NCBI GenBank assembly: GCA_016845065.1
Contig: JAERTG010000148.1
Span: 1-51,837 of the forward strand
DNA: 51,837 nucleotides
DNA from: Fidelibacterota bacterium
Lineage (GTDB): Bacteria; Fidelibacterota; UBA8477; JABMPR01
Reading direction: 5' to 3'
Each line of letters begins with the position of its first letter. The stretch's first letter is position 1. The notes under the pieces are model-generated. The model saw only the letters and a program-made list of their open reading frames with translations. It was not told the origin of the DNA and made no database searches. A program made the position numbers and the translations under genes. Below, in pieces: positions 26,421 through 35,800 of the stretch.

Positions 26421-27623
26421 ATGAGATTTGCCTCCTATTTCAAGCCCTCATTCTATTCTTTTGTACTGGTTTTTCTGGTGTTGACTATGAATAATTGCAG
26501 CTTGATTTTTCCTGTTGTAGCACCTTTTTCTGACCTCCCTGAACCAACAGGCCCCTACTCAGTAGCAACCCATAGTTCCACCTGGACAGACAGTTCTAGA
26601 GATGAAACGTTCACGGCAGATGAGGATTACCGTCGTCTGGTGGTCCAAACATGGTTTCCCATCGCAAAGCAAGACGATTTGTCTGCTCTACCCTACATTG
26701 ATGATCCAGATTTGAGACTCCCTGCCCTGGCCAAGCAATTGCGTCTGCCACTCTCGCTCATCGGTCATTTTGGCGATGTCAGGACTCATTCAACCGCTGC
26801 CCCAGATGACTTTGATTGGCACCAGGATTTTCCAATAATCCTTTTTTCTCACGGATTAAGCGGCATGCGTTTTCAAAACACGGCACTTATCGAGGAATTG
26901 GTCAGTCATGGATATGTAGTCTTTGCCGCTGATCATAGCTATGGAGCTAACATCACCATTTTTGATGATGGGGAAACAGCGCAATATAGAGCTGGTAAAC
27001 GACGAGCACTGAATGCAGATTTTTTAAATACTATCGACCTCACCCAAATTGATATCCTTGTTGGAGATCTCAGTTACATCATCGATGTGATTGTTGCGGA
27101 TAGCACGGATTCATTCTTAAATGAACTACCCATTGATAGGAAAAAGATTGGCGTGATGGGCCATTCACTGGGTGGTGCTGTTGCCATCACTACCATGGCT
27201 GTTGATTCTCGAGTTAGCGCTGCCATGATACTGGATGGCTGGTATGCGCCTGTTCCCGACGGTGTGATTAGATCTGGTCTTGATAATCCAATCTATCACC
27301 TAGGTCAAGAACAATGGTCTGATCCAGACAACTATTCAAGAATGGATCAGTTATTCTCGCATAGCCGTGGACCCATTTTTAAAATGCTCATATCAGGTAC
27401 CTACCATACTGACTTCACAGATATGCCCCTGTTTACTCCTTTTTCCTTGTTAATTGGATACACCAGAATTGTTGATCCGATCTGGCTAAATGATCTTATG
27501 AGGGTAAATACAAAGTCCTTTTTTGATGTCTATCTCAAAGATCAGTCTGATATAGAATTGAAGAAAATCCTCCGTAATCAGCATGATGTGTCCAGTTATA
27601 TTTTCGCTTTACCGACACCCTAA
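26421..27623 (+). CDS. PAF-acetylhydrolase-like secreted alpha/beta hydrolase
   Basis: First gene of the plus-strand half. From the ATG at 26421 it has a hydrophobic N terminus ending MNNC, a probable lipobox. The alpha/beta-hydrolase core has an oxyanion-loop segment (FSHGLSGMR), nucleophile S249 in GHSLGGA, probable acid LDGW, and histidine in TYHTDFTD. This matches the platelet-activating-factor acetylhydrolase (PF03403) group, cutting short acyl esters. An in-frame TTG 33 bases earlier (26388) exists but adds no recognisable signal. 400 residues. Confidence 0.85.
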   Translation: MRFASYFKPSFYSFVLVFLVLTMNNCSLIFPVVAPFSDLPEPTGPYSVATHSSTWTDSSRDETFTADEDYRRLVVQTWFPIAKQDDLSALPYIDDPDLRLPALAKQLRLPLSLIGHFGDVRTHSTAAPDDFDWHQDFPIILFSHGLSGMRFQNTALIEELVSHGYVVFAADHSYGANITIFDDGETAQYRAGKRRALNADFLNTIDLTQIDILVGDLSYIIDVIVADSTDSFLNELPIDRKKIGVMGHSLGGAVAITTMAVDSRVSAAMILDGWYAPVPDGVIRSGLDNPIYHLGQEQWSDPDNYSRMDQLFSHSRGPIFKMLISGTYHTDFTDMPLFTPFSLLIGYTRIVDPIWLNDLMRVNTKSFFDVYLKDQSDIELKKILRNQHDVSSYIFALPTP

Positions 27624-27727
27624 CTGCTGAACGTTCCCCCTGCTTCAAATCCTGGCAAAATGCTTTCTTTTTTGAGGTACTATACTTTAGCATTCTTTAA
27701 TTATGACAAATAAAGGCTTTAATTCTG

Positions 27728-27754
27728 TTTACAACACGGCAATTCGTTTATATT
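27728..27754 (+). promoter_or_regulatory. Weak candidate promoter for the giant repeat protein
   Basis: TTTACA, 15 bases, TATATT (each 5 of 6 to consensus, spacing short). The same spot, TATATTTG at 27749-27756, also fits the Bacteroidetes -7 motif TAnnTTTG. About 110 bases separate it from the ATG. Both readings are tentative. Confidence 0.3.
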
Positions 27755-27862
27755 TGCGCTAAATCATAGGGGGCTCTCTTTTCATAATACTTGTGTGCCA
27801 TGTCACAGATTTTCCCCTTCGCTGAAGTAATTTTGCTTGTCATTAACAAACACGGAGGACGT

Positions 27863-30800
27863 ATGATGCGTACCAAAAACCAAAAGGGAATTTCCTGGCT
27901 ATTGATTGTGTCGATAATAATAGCCCTACCCATGTTTTTGCTTGCCGACGAGGCAACAACAAACATTGATAAAATTAAACAACTAAGACACGTGCAAAAC
28001 CAGAGCACTGTTCTTAAAAACCTTAAGACCAACAGTGTTGCGACGCAGGCTACACCTGAACAGGAGCGCATGCTAAGTCTGAGCAATGCTTTGTCTGAGG
28101 CTAAAAACATACCTGACCTGAAATCAACCCAGCGCATCAATTTACTAAGAACTGATGGTGCGCTTCCTCAAACAGCTACAAGTGCCTTGCGTGAAGTAAT
28201 GTACAATAGTGGCAGCATGAGCTACCACGCAGATTCACTCTATTTCAATTTTTTAACAGGGGAGAACAGTGGTGATTCTCTGGGTATGGATGTACGCATT
28301 ACGAGCAATGAAATGCTTAATTTTGGTAATGAATATGCCAATTATGGCGATCCAAGCCTCCTCTACTATTTATCTCCAATGAGTTCCTTGGATGCAGTTA
28401 GTTCTGTTGATCCAATTGATGATCCAGTTAGGATCTGGACCGACATATCGTGGGATTGGAATGGGGCTGGCAATAACGGTGCGCCTCTCATGATTGGCGA
28501 TCTCTGGGTAGTTTACGCTCGTACATCAGGAATGTATGTTGTGTTAGAGGTAACCGAGACAGTTGCAGACTGGTCAAATCCTTCATTTTCCTTCGATTAT
28601 ATGATCCAGACTGATGGGTCCACCCTGTTTGACGGTGCACCCTCATCACTTGATATCACGGTTAACGGTGAGGATGGCGACACGCTTCTCATCGGCTCCA
28701 ATCCATATGTTGAAATCCAACTCGATGGCGCTATGTACGGTGATTTTTCAGTAATCTGGGATGGAAACCACAACGGGTTGCTCGATGATGGTGATGTTGG
28801 TTTGGAAATCTATGACTTCATGGATAATGACATGCATGATGAAGATCCAACAGATGGTGTGTTTGGATTTACTTATACCGATGAGATGGCCGATGGTTTG
28901 AACTATCTGGCTGACGACCTCCTTTTTGTTGCTAGTACTGATATGGACATGGACGTTGCTCCTGTACAATTTTACACCATGCCTTCCCCATTTTCAGTCT
29001 CAGGCTCCATCTATGAGACCAATGGTGGTGGTGCTCCTTTAGAAGGAATCGTGGTTTGGGCAGTATACGAAAGCTCTGAGGATGATGAACAACCCGCCAT
29101 CATCGTAACAACAGATGGTGCTGGTCAATATCATCTTGACTTACCTGACACAGGGAATGTCATGGTCGGTACAGAAGACCACTTTATGGTGACAGGTGGG
29201 CTGATGCCTGACCCATCCCATCATTTTGTAAATGTCCAGGGTGCAGAGTTTGGATATAATTTTTACTATATCGCTCCAACAGCTGGTATCGAAGGTTTTG
29301 TATATGACGAAATGGGGAACCCAATTGAGGGTGTAGAAGTCAAGGCTGACAGCTATGATAGCGGTTTCTCTGCCTATGGCTACACGAATTCAACTGGATA
29401 CTACCATATTGGTGTTATGCCCGGAGAATTTGATGTTGGTGTTGATATTGAAAGTCTGCCAGAACCATATGTAATCCCTCATAGTGAATATGTGACAGTA
29501 GGTGATTTTGCAGTAACTACTTTGAACTTCACCCTTCACTCAGCTAACAACTTTATCTTTGGCGTTGTAACTTTGGATGGAGTTTACTACGAAGGTGCAA
29601 ACGTTGTGGCCATGAATGAACTTGGTTTCTCATATACAATGAGTACCACGAGTGGTTACTTTGAAATTCCAGTCCATGGCGGTCCAGAAACGTTTTATGA
29701 CCTCATGGTTTGGATGGACGACAATTCTGATATTATCCAGACATCAATGAACCATCAGGTACCTGCAGGGGCCGAAGGTGAAATGATCACTCTAGAAACC
29801 ATCTCAGGTGGATTGTTTGGATATTTTATTGATGCTGAATCTGGCGAACCCATCATGGATGGTTATGATATGGGTATGATGATGCGACATATCGATACTG
29901 GTATGGAGTTTCACCGTGGTCCTGACTATGATGGATATTACGAAATTCATGTCCCACCAGGTCTCTATGAAGTGATGGCCGGAGGTATGGAGTGGATGGG
30001 TCCAGAGCCGGACACCGTTCTTGTTGGCGATGTGCTCTTACCATATGACATCTTTCTTACTCACATGAGTTTTGATGCCTCGCTGGATGGTTATGTATTC
30101 GACGAGAATGGCATGCCGATTCCATATGCTCAGGTCCAGATTGGCAATGAGGGTTGGGGTGCTGGCACCATGGCTGATGAATTCGGCTACTATTATTTTG
30201 ATCTTCCCGTAGGCTACTACTATGTGAGTGCCTGGGCTGAAGGTCATTATATGGCATTTGATGAATTCCCAGTTGGTCCAGGTCCCAATAGCTACAATTT
30301 CTTCCTTGAGCAATTTGAGATTGATGGCGCTATTGCTGGTGAAGTTCATGACTTCGATACTGGTGTTCCCCTCATGGATGCCAACGTCTATGCCTATGGA
30401 TGGGATGACGATGAAGGTTATTGGACTTATACTGACGAGTTTGGTGAATTCTGGTTTGATTTACCCAATGGTACCTACGATATCGTAGTTGAACATTGGG
30501 ACTACCCACCGATGTGGATAGATGGCGTGACAGTCCAGGATGATACAACCTATCTATCATTTGCCATGGAGTTGCCTGATGGTGGTATCGATGGATACGT
30601 CTACGATGATATGGGTTATGGTATCTTCGATGCCGAAGTAGTGATCATCAGTCTGGCAGATTCAACTATGGGATATTGGGGATATACTGATGGCAACGGA
30701 TATTTCAGTATCCCAGCTCCAAATGGTGATTACGCAGTTTTTGCCGGAGCTCCTGGCTTTGAGGAGCACCACTGGGGTGTCCTCACCATCAACAATGATT

Positions 30801-31762
30801 GGCAGTATATTGAAATCTATCTGCAACCTCGCGATTTTGCTATGGCACCTGAGATCAACTTTATTGTTGATCAACCAAATGATCAGGGTCGTTGGGTAAG
30901 AATGCAGTTCTGGCCTGGTGGCACAGAATGGGGTTCTTACTCAGGCTATAGTATTTGGAGATTAAGCAATACGCCCTGGGGTCCAATCATGGATTTTGTG
31001 GAATATCTACCCAACCACGACCTGGAAGCTTATAACGTAGTACTGCCAACGCTTATTGATTCCAGCGCTATGGTCAGTGACCCCGTTGATTACTTAACTG
31101 GCTTCCTCGTTACAGGACATTGGGATACCTATGGTTATGTGGATGGAGACCCAGGTGCCGGCTATTCCATTGATAATATCCATCCTGGGATCCCCGGTCC
31201 GCTGGCTTTATTGAGTGCAGGGGAAGATGGTGTAGAGATTGGTTGGGAAATGAGCATGGCTGATGACTTTCAATATTTCGAAGTCTATCGTGCAACCAAT
31301 CCTGACTTCACTGATGCAGATGTTTATGCAACCATAGAACCCATGTTCTTGGATGGGAATGTGATAGTAGGTCAGACTTACTATTATGCTGTCAGTGCTG
31401 TTGATGCAAATGGAAATATGAGTGAAACGACCAATGTCGTCACGACTTCCATTGTATCTGTGGATGACGTTGAGATGATTCCTACCGTCTATGGTCTCTC
31501 ACAGAACTATCCTAACCCATTCAACCCAACGACATCGATCGAATTTACTCTTCCTGAGGCCTCAGATGTCTCACTTGAGATTTATAATCTCCTGGGACAA
31601 CGAGTTCGTACTCTGGTGAATGGATATGTGCCAGCCGGCTACATCAACACCAGCTGGGATGGGTTGGATCAGAATGGAAATGAAATCAGCAGTGGTACCT
31701 ATATCTATCGCTTGCAGACAGCTGACCAAACCTTCAGCAAGAAAATGGTACTCATGAAATAG
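27863..31762 (+). CDS. Giant secreted protein with carboxypeptidase-regulatory-like repeats and type IX sorting domain
   Basis: About 1299 residues from the ATG at 27863, which has GGAGG upstream (an ATG 3 bases later is equally good). Signal peptide (cleavage after FLLA), a beta-rich N-terminal region of ~360 residues, then about seven CarboxypepD-reg-like repeats of 84-94 residues, starting near 29003, 29284, 29551, 29808, 30073, 30326 and 30581. A fibronectin-III-like segment (near 31200-31450) precedes the C-terminal sorting domain (SQNYPNPFNPTTSIEF... to MVLMK). Very acidic, Tyr/Gly/Met-rich. Probably exported by type IX secretion and held at the cell surface. Confidence 0.9.
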   Translation: MMRTKNQKGISWLLIVSIIIALPMFLLADEATTNIDKIKQLRHVQNQSTVLKNLKTNSVATQATPEQERMLSLSNALSEAKNIPDLKSTQRINLLRTDGALPQTATSALREVMYNSGSMSYHADSLYFNFLTGENSGDSLGMDVRITSNEMLNFGNEYANYGDPSLLYYLSPMSSLDAVSSVDPIDDPVRIWTDISWDWNGAGNNGAPLMIGDLWVVYARTSGMYVVLEVTETVADWSNPSFSFDYMIQTDGSTLFDGAPSSLDITVNGEDGDTLLIGSNPYVEIQLDGAMYGDFSVIWDGNHNGLLDDGDVGLEIYDFMDNDMHDEDPTDGVFGFTYTDEMADGLNYLADDLLFVASTDMDMDVAPVQFYTMPSPFSVSGSIYETNGGGAPLEGIVVWAVYESSEDDEQPAIIVTTDGAGQYHLDLPDTGNVMVGTEDHFMVTGGLMPDPSHHFVNVQGAEFGYNFYYIAPTAGIEGFVYDEMGNPIEGVEVKADSYDSGFSAYGYTNSTGYYHIGVMPGEFDVGVDIESLPEPYVIPHSEYVTVGDFAVTTLNFTLHSANNFIFGVVTLDGVYYEGANVVAMNELGFSYTMSTTSGYFEIPVHGGPETFYDLMVWMDDNSDIIQTSMNHQVPAGAEGEMITLETISGGLFGYFIDAESGEPIMDGYDMGMMMRHIDTGMEFHRGPDYDGYYEIHVPPGLYEVMAGGMEWMGPEPDTVLVGDVLLPYDIFLTHMSFDASLDGYVFDENGMPIPYAQVQIGNEGWGAGTMADEFGYYYFDLPVGYYYVSAWAEGHYMAFDEFPVGPGPNSYNFFLEQFEIDGAIAGEVHDFDTGVPLMDANVYAYGWDDDEGYWTYTDEFGEFWFDLPNGTYDIVVEHWDYPPMWIDGVTVQDDTTYLSFAMELPDGGIDGYVYDDMGYGIFDAEVVIISLADSTMGYWGYTDGNGYFSIPAPNGDYAVFAGAPGFEEHHWGVLTINNDWQYIEIYLQPRDFAMAPEINFIVDQPNDQGRWVRMQFWPGGTEWGSYSGYSIWRLSNTPWGPIMDFVEYLPNHDLEAYNVVLPTLIDSSAMVSDPVDYLTGFLVTGHWDTYGYVDGDPGAGYSIDNIHPGIPGPLALLSAGEDGVEIGWEMSMADDFQYFEVYRATNPDFTDADVYATIEPMFLDGNVIVGQTYYYAVSAVDANGNMSETTNVVTTSIVSVDDVEMIPTVYGLSQNYPNPFNPTTSIEFTLPEASDVSLEIYNLLGQRVRTLVNGYVPAGYINTSWDGLDQNGNEISSGTYIYRLQTADQTFSKKMVLMK

Positions 31763-31820
31763 TTGTGAAACTAGCGGTGAAATTCCAGTTTGACCGCTAC
31801 TTTAATCAACTCGCTTTATT

Positions 31821-31858
31821 AAGAGGCTGTCCTGTCCCGGGATGGCCTCTTTATTTTT
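31821..31858 (+). terminator. Rho-independent terminator
   Basis: Perfect 7-base-pair stem AAGAGGC/GCCTCTT (31821-31827 with 31845-31851), extended inward by TCC/GGA-type pairs, followed by TATTTTT. It ends the giant repeat-protein transcript, 60 bases after its stop. Confidence 0.85.
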
Positions 31859-32065
31859 GGTCGCTTCGCATTACGCATAGTAAAAAAAGATCATTCCAAT
31901 TCAATTCTAGCCCCCCTATACAACCACGTCGTGGGAAATTCAAACAGTCCAAGTCAACGAAGCCAATCTTATCACGGCTCATCTACTTGTTTATACGCAA
32001 CTTATGGTAATTAGTGATTTCAAGCACCCCTGGTGCTAGGCTGCATATAATTGGGGTCTTAATCA

Positions 32066-32094
32066 TTGACTGAGGAAATGATGTCGTCTAATTT
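32066..32094 (+). promoter_or_regulatory. Sigma-70-like promoter before rdgB
   Basis: TTGACT, 17 bases, TAATTT, start near 32101, about 90 bases before the rdgB ATG. Identical -35 and spacing to the promoter at 532-560. It probably drives rdgB and, by readthrough, sprA. Confidence 0.55.
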
Positions 32095-32192
32095 TGGCGG
32101 CTTCATTTTCATCCCAAAAACTTGGGAATGATTTTTGAGGTCTTCTGGATTTGAAGAGGGGAACAATTCTCCTGTAAATTGGTAGGTTGATA

Positions 32193-32807
32193 ATGAAATT
32201 GCTAATCGCTACACAGAACAAGCACAAGGTTGAGGAATTAACTCGACTCATGCAAGCCTATGCCATTGAAGTTGTGTCGCTCTTAGAATATCCAGAGATT
32301 GGCGAAATCATCGAAGACGGTGATACCCTGGAAGCAAACGCCCTCATCAAAGCCAAGGCCGGATTCGCCCATTGTGGCATCCCCACAATTGCAGATGATA
32401 CTGGACTTGCCGTAGATGCTCTTAATGGAGCACCAGGTGTATATGCCGCTCGATATGCTGGTGAAAATGTTACCTACGATGACAATGTCCAGAAAATGTT
32501 AAACGAAATGTTCGACGTCCCCCAGGGTCAACGACAGGCTCAATTTCAGACAGCAGCTGTATTTTACGATGGCAATAAAACTGTATCTGCTCGAGGTGAG
32601 GTCCACGGAATGATAACCACAGAACGACAAGGTGATTCTGGTTTTGGTTATGATCCCATTTTCTACATACCTGAGAAGAAAAAAACCTACGCTCAGATGG
32701 ATCTGGAAGAAAAAAATAATTTGAGCCACCGTAAACGGGCATTCGCTAAACTTATTGATCAACTAAGCCAAACACATCGCGCTTTTAAAGTGGAGCTACA
32801 TAATTAG
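32193..32807 (+). CDS. rdgB: dITP/XTP pyrophosphatase (RdgB/HAM1)
   Basis: Cleanses the nucleotide pool by hydrolysing dITP/XTP to monophosphates. From the ATG at 32193 (a TTG 6 bases earlier is also in frame) it has 204 residues: LLIATQNKHKVEEL at the start, IADDTGLAVDALNGAPGVYA, GFGYDPIFYIP and the C-terminal SHRKRAF, all family signatures. Only a weak ribosome site (AGG) is visible. The sprA GTG start follows 63 bases later. Confidence 0.95.
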   Translation: MKLLIATQNKHKVEELTRLMQAYAIEVVSLLEYPEIGEIIEDGDTLEANALIKAKAGFAHCGIPTIADDTGLAVDALNGAPGVYAARYAGENVTYDDNVQKMLNEMFDVPQGQRQAQFQTAAVFYDGNKTVSARGEVHGMITTERQGDSGFGYDPIFYIPEKKKTYAQMDLEEKNNLSHRKRAFAKLIDQLSQTHRAFKVELHN

Positions 32808-32870
32808 AACCATAAGCTAGTCTTTCCACTCATCCCAAGAGGATATATAACGGGCTACAATACCAACAAC

Positions 32871-35800
32871 GTGAGAACGATTGCTAAAATCATATTATCC
32901 CTGATAACCATCTGGCCATCTATCTATGGTCAGACAGAAGAGGTACAACCTGGCGGTGTCACTTTCACCATGCGGGCAAAGTTTTATCAGCCAGCGAGTA
33001 CCCCAATCTTTGATAGTCCAAACCAGGGACTCTTCTTTAGTGATACTTCGATGTTTCTAGGTTCACCAATGGGTAAGCTGAAATTGAACTCCGTTAAATC
33101 CACGCTGGAGATGGATAGCACAGCAACCTATTTCACCATGTCTCAGATGATGGATGGTAAACCGATTGGAATCCCTACCGTAATAGCCATTGATGAATTT
33201 GTCAGCCTCAGTCTTGCAAAAAAGAAAACCGGTCTGTTCAAAAAAATAGCTACAGGTCGTCTCCAGGCGGAGGAAGCAGCAGAAGGGGGTCAGGCATTTG
33301 AGTTAATTGGTGCTGATATTGCAGGACAGCGTGTCTCCCTGAGAGTTCGTGGAAATGTGAATATCACCGGTAAACTCCGCAGCGAGGATAGATCCAAGAC
33401 CACCAATACCAATAGCCAGCAGCAATCTAACACTTTCCAGATTGAACAGAAGCAGGCCTTCAAGATTGAGGGTAAAATTGGTGATCGCATCAGTATCCAG
33501 GTCGATCAGGATAGTGAACGAGACTTTGATTTTGAAAACAACATGGAAATCTTCTACAACGGGAATGAAGATGAAATCATCCAGAGAGTTGAAGCTGGAA
33601 ATATCTCCTTGAGTCTTCCTGGTACCAAGTTGGCCATGTTCTCTGGTCAAAATAATGGCCTATTCGGGTTGAAGGCATTGGCGAAAGTAGGACCCATTGA
33701 CATCACGGCAATTGCTTCACTGGAGCGTGGGCGTAAGGAAAAATTATCTCTGAACGGCAACTCCGAATCTTCAGAAGTCACCGTTGACGATTACAACCGT
33801 CGCCGTAACACCTACTTCTATGTAAATCACTTCTATCGTCGTAAATCATACCCATTGAATGAACAGGGGCAATATCGACTCACCGGCCGATCCGTCCAAA
33901 CCATTCGAGTCTACAAATACACCACATTTAATCAGGGTGATCAAATTACCAACTTTGCTCAGATCTATGATAACCCTGAAACTGATTCTACCTGGTCTAC
34001 AAGCAGGCATGTTATTCAGCTGAAACAGGGTCCTGATCAGGATTTTGTTTTGTTTGAAGATTTGGGTGTCATCCGGATGAACACGCCGGTTCAAGACAAT
34101 GAGGTCTTGGCCATTGCCTATCGCGATACTTTTTTGAATGCTGACAATATGGATCAGACCAACCTGATCGTTCCTGAATACGACCCATTTTTTAGTGAGA
34201 AGAGAGTTTTCCAGGAAGGTAGTGATATTGCTCTGGGTACACCTGGAATTTCTGACACACTTAAATTGAAGTTAATAAAACCCGATGGTGCCCTGCCTGG
34301 AGATCCTTCCTGGGATTTGGAATGGAAGAACGTTTTTTATCTAAATACCTCTGGCATCAATAAAGAAGGTTTTGATCTGAAAATCAGGGAAAGTCTCGGT
34401 GGTGGGGAGGCAGAACTAACCGAGGGTGGACAATCCTTCCTTCAATTGTTTGGTTTAGATAGAAAAGGTGTTGATACAGATCCTGTCCCTGATGGTATTA
34501 TCGATTTGGATTATGAAAATATTGTGAATTTGAGACGCGGGGAACTCATCATGCCATACCTCATCCCATTTCAGGCGGATACTGTGGTTGTGGGTCAACC
34601 GGTCTGGATGACCAATGCAGCAGGGCAACCTTTGAACAACGGTGGAAATCCCAATCTTTCAACAGAAGCGAACCGGCAGTATTCAAGTAAATCATTTTAT
34701 GATTTTCCACTCTCCTCACCTTCTGAGTATAAAAAAGACAATAAGTTCAAAATGCATATCAGTTATGCCAACCAGAGTTCAAGTTTCAATCTTGGATTTA
34801 ATGTGATTGAAGGCTCTGAAGAGGTCACATTGAATAATATCCTGTTAGAGAGAGGCGCTTCTAAGGATTATACGATTGATTATTTTTCAGGCCAACTCAT
34901 CATCTTGAATGAGTCTGCCCTGGCACCGGGTGCTGATCTTGATATTAAATATGAGCTGAACGAATTTTTCCAGTTAGACAAAAAGGTAATTTTAGGAACC
35001 AGAGCGGAGCTCAAGTTTGGAGAAAATAAGAACTCATTTATCGGTCTAAGTGCCATTTACTTCTCAAAAAGTAGTATAGATGAAAAGGTACGGGTAGGCA
35101 AAGAACCCATGGAAAACTTTATCTGGGATTTGAATACTAAGATTTCACAGGATCTTGCCTGGTTGACCCGTGGTCTGGATTGGCTCCCTCTCATTAAGAC
35201 AGATGCAAAATCCAATATCACACTCAGTGGTGAAATCGCCCAGGTAATTCCCAATCCAAATACAGCCGTCAATGATGATCTGGGTGATGTAGGTCTCGCT
35301 TATCTAGATGATTTTGAAGGCAGTCGCCGTGAAGCCCAATTGAGCATCATTCGTGGTGCCTGGGGTTTGTCCTCTGTACCTATTGATGGAACTGGCCGGG
35401 GTAATTATCATCGTGCATACACCTATTGGTATAATCCCTACAATCGGATTCTGACCAAGCAAATCTGGCCCAATAAGGAGACCAGTGCTCAGGCTCAGAA
35501 TGATGTAACTGATATTCTGGTGCTCAACGTTATTCCAGATTCATCATTCTCTGTACAGGCAGGTGGAGCTCCTGGATCCGCCTGGGGTGGCATCCAGCGC
35601 TCCCTTTCCTCCGGCTATTACGACCAGTCTACTTCGAAATTCCTGGAACTCTGGGTGAAGGGAGATCAGGGTCGTCTCCACGTCGATCTTGGATACATCA
35701 GTGAAGATCAACAGGAGCCGGGACAAACCTGGAATGTCGAAATTCTTGATCAGGTTGTGAAAAAGGGATATGGTCAATTAGATACTGAGGATATTAAGTC

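Larger units (their letters stand above)
31763..32192. other. Noncoding gap between the repeat protein and rdgB
   Basis: Holds a weak hairpin (TAGCGGT/ACCGCTA, 31772-31799), the terminator at 31821-31858 and a promoter-like site at 32066-32094. I see no other gene; an 80-codon frame starting 31765 runs through the terminator and looks unlike protein. The palindrome CCACGTCGTGG lies near 31925. Confidence 0.7.

Noticed and set aside
28748..31295. Several open frames antisense to the giant repeat protein
   Set aside because: They follow from its repetitive, Asp/Tyr/Gly-rich codon pattern on the other strand, without starts or ribosome sites.
31765..32010. 81-codon open frame after the giant repeat protein
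   Set aside because: It crosses a clear terminator and has no ribosome site or family resemblance.
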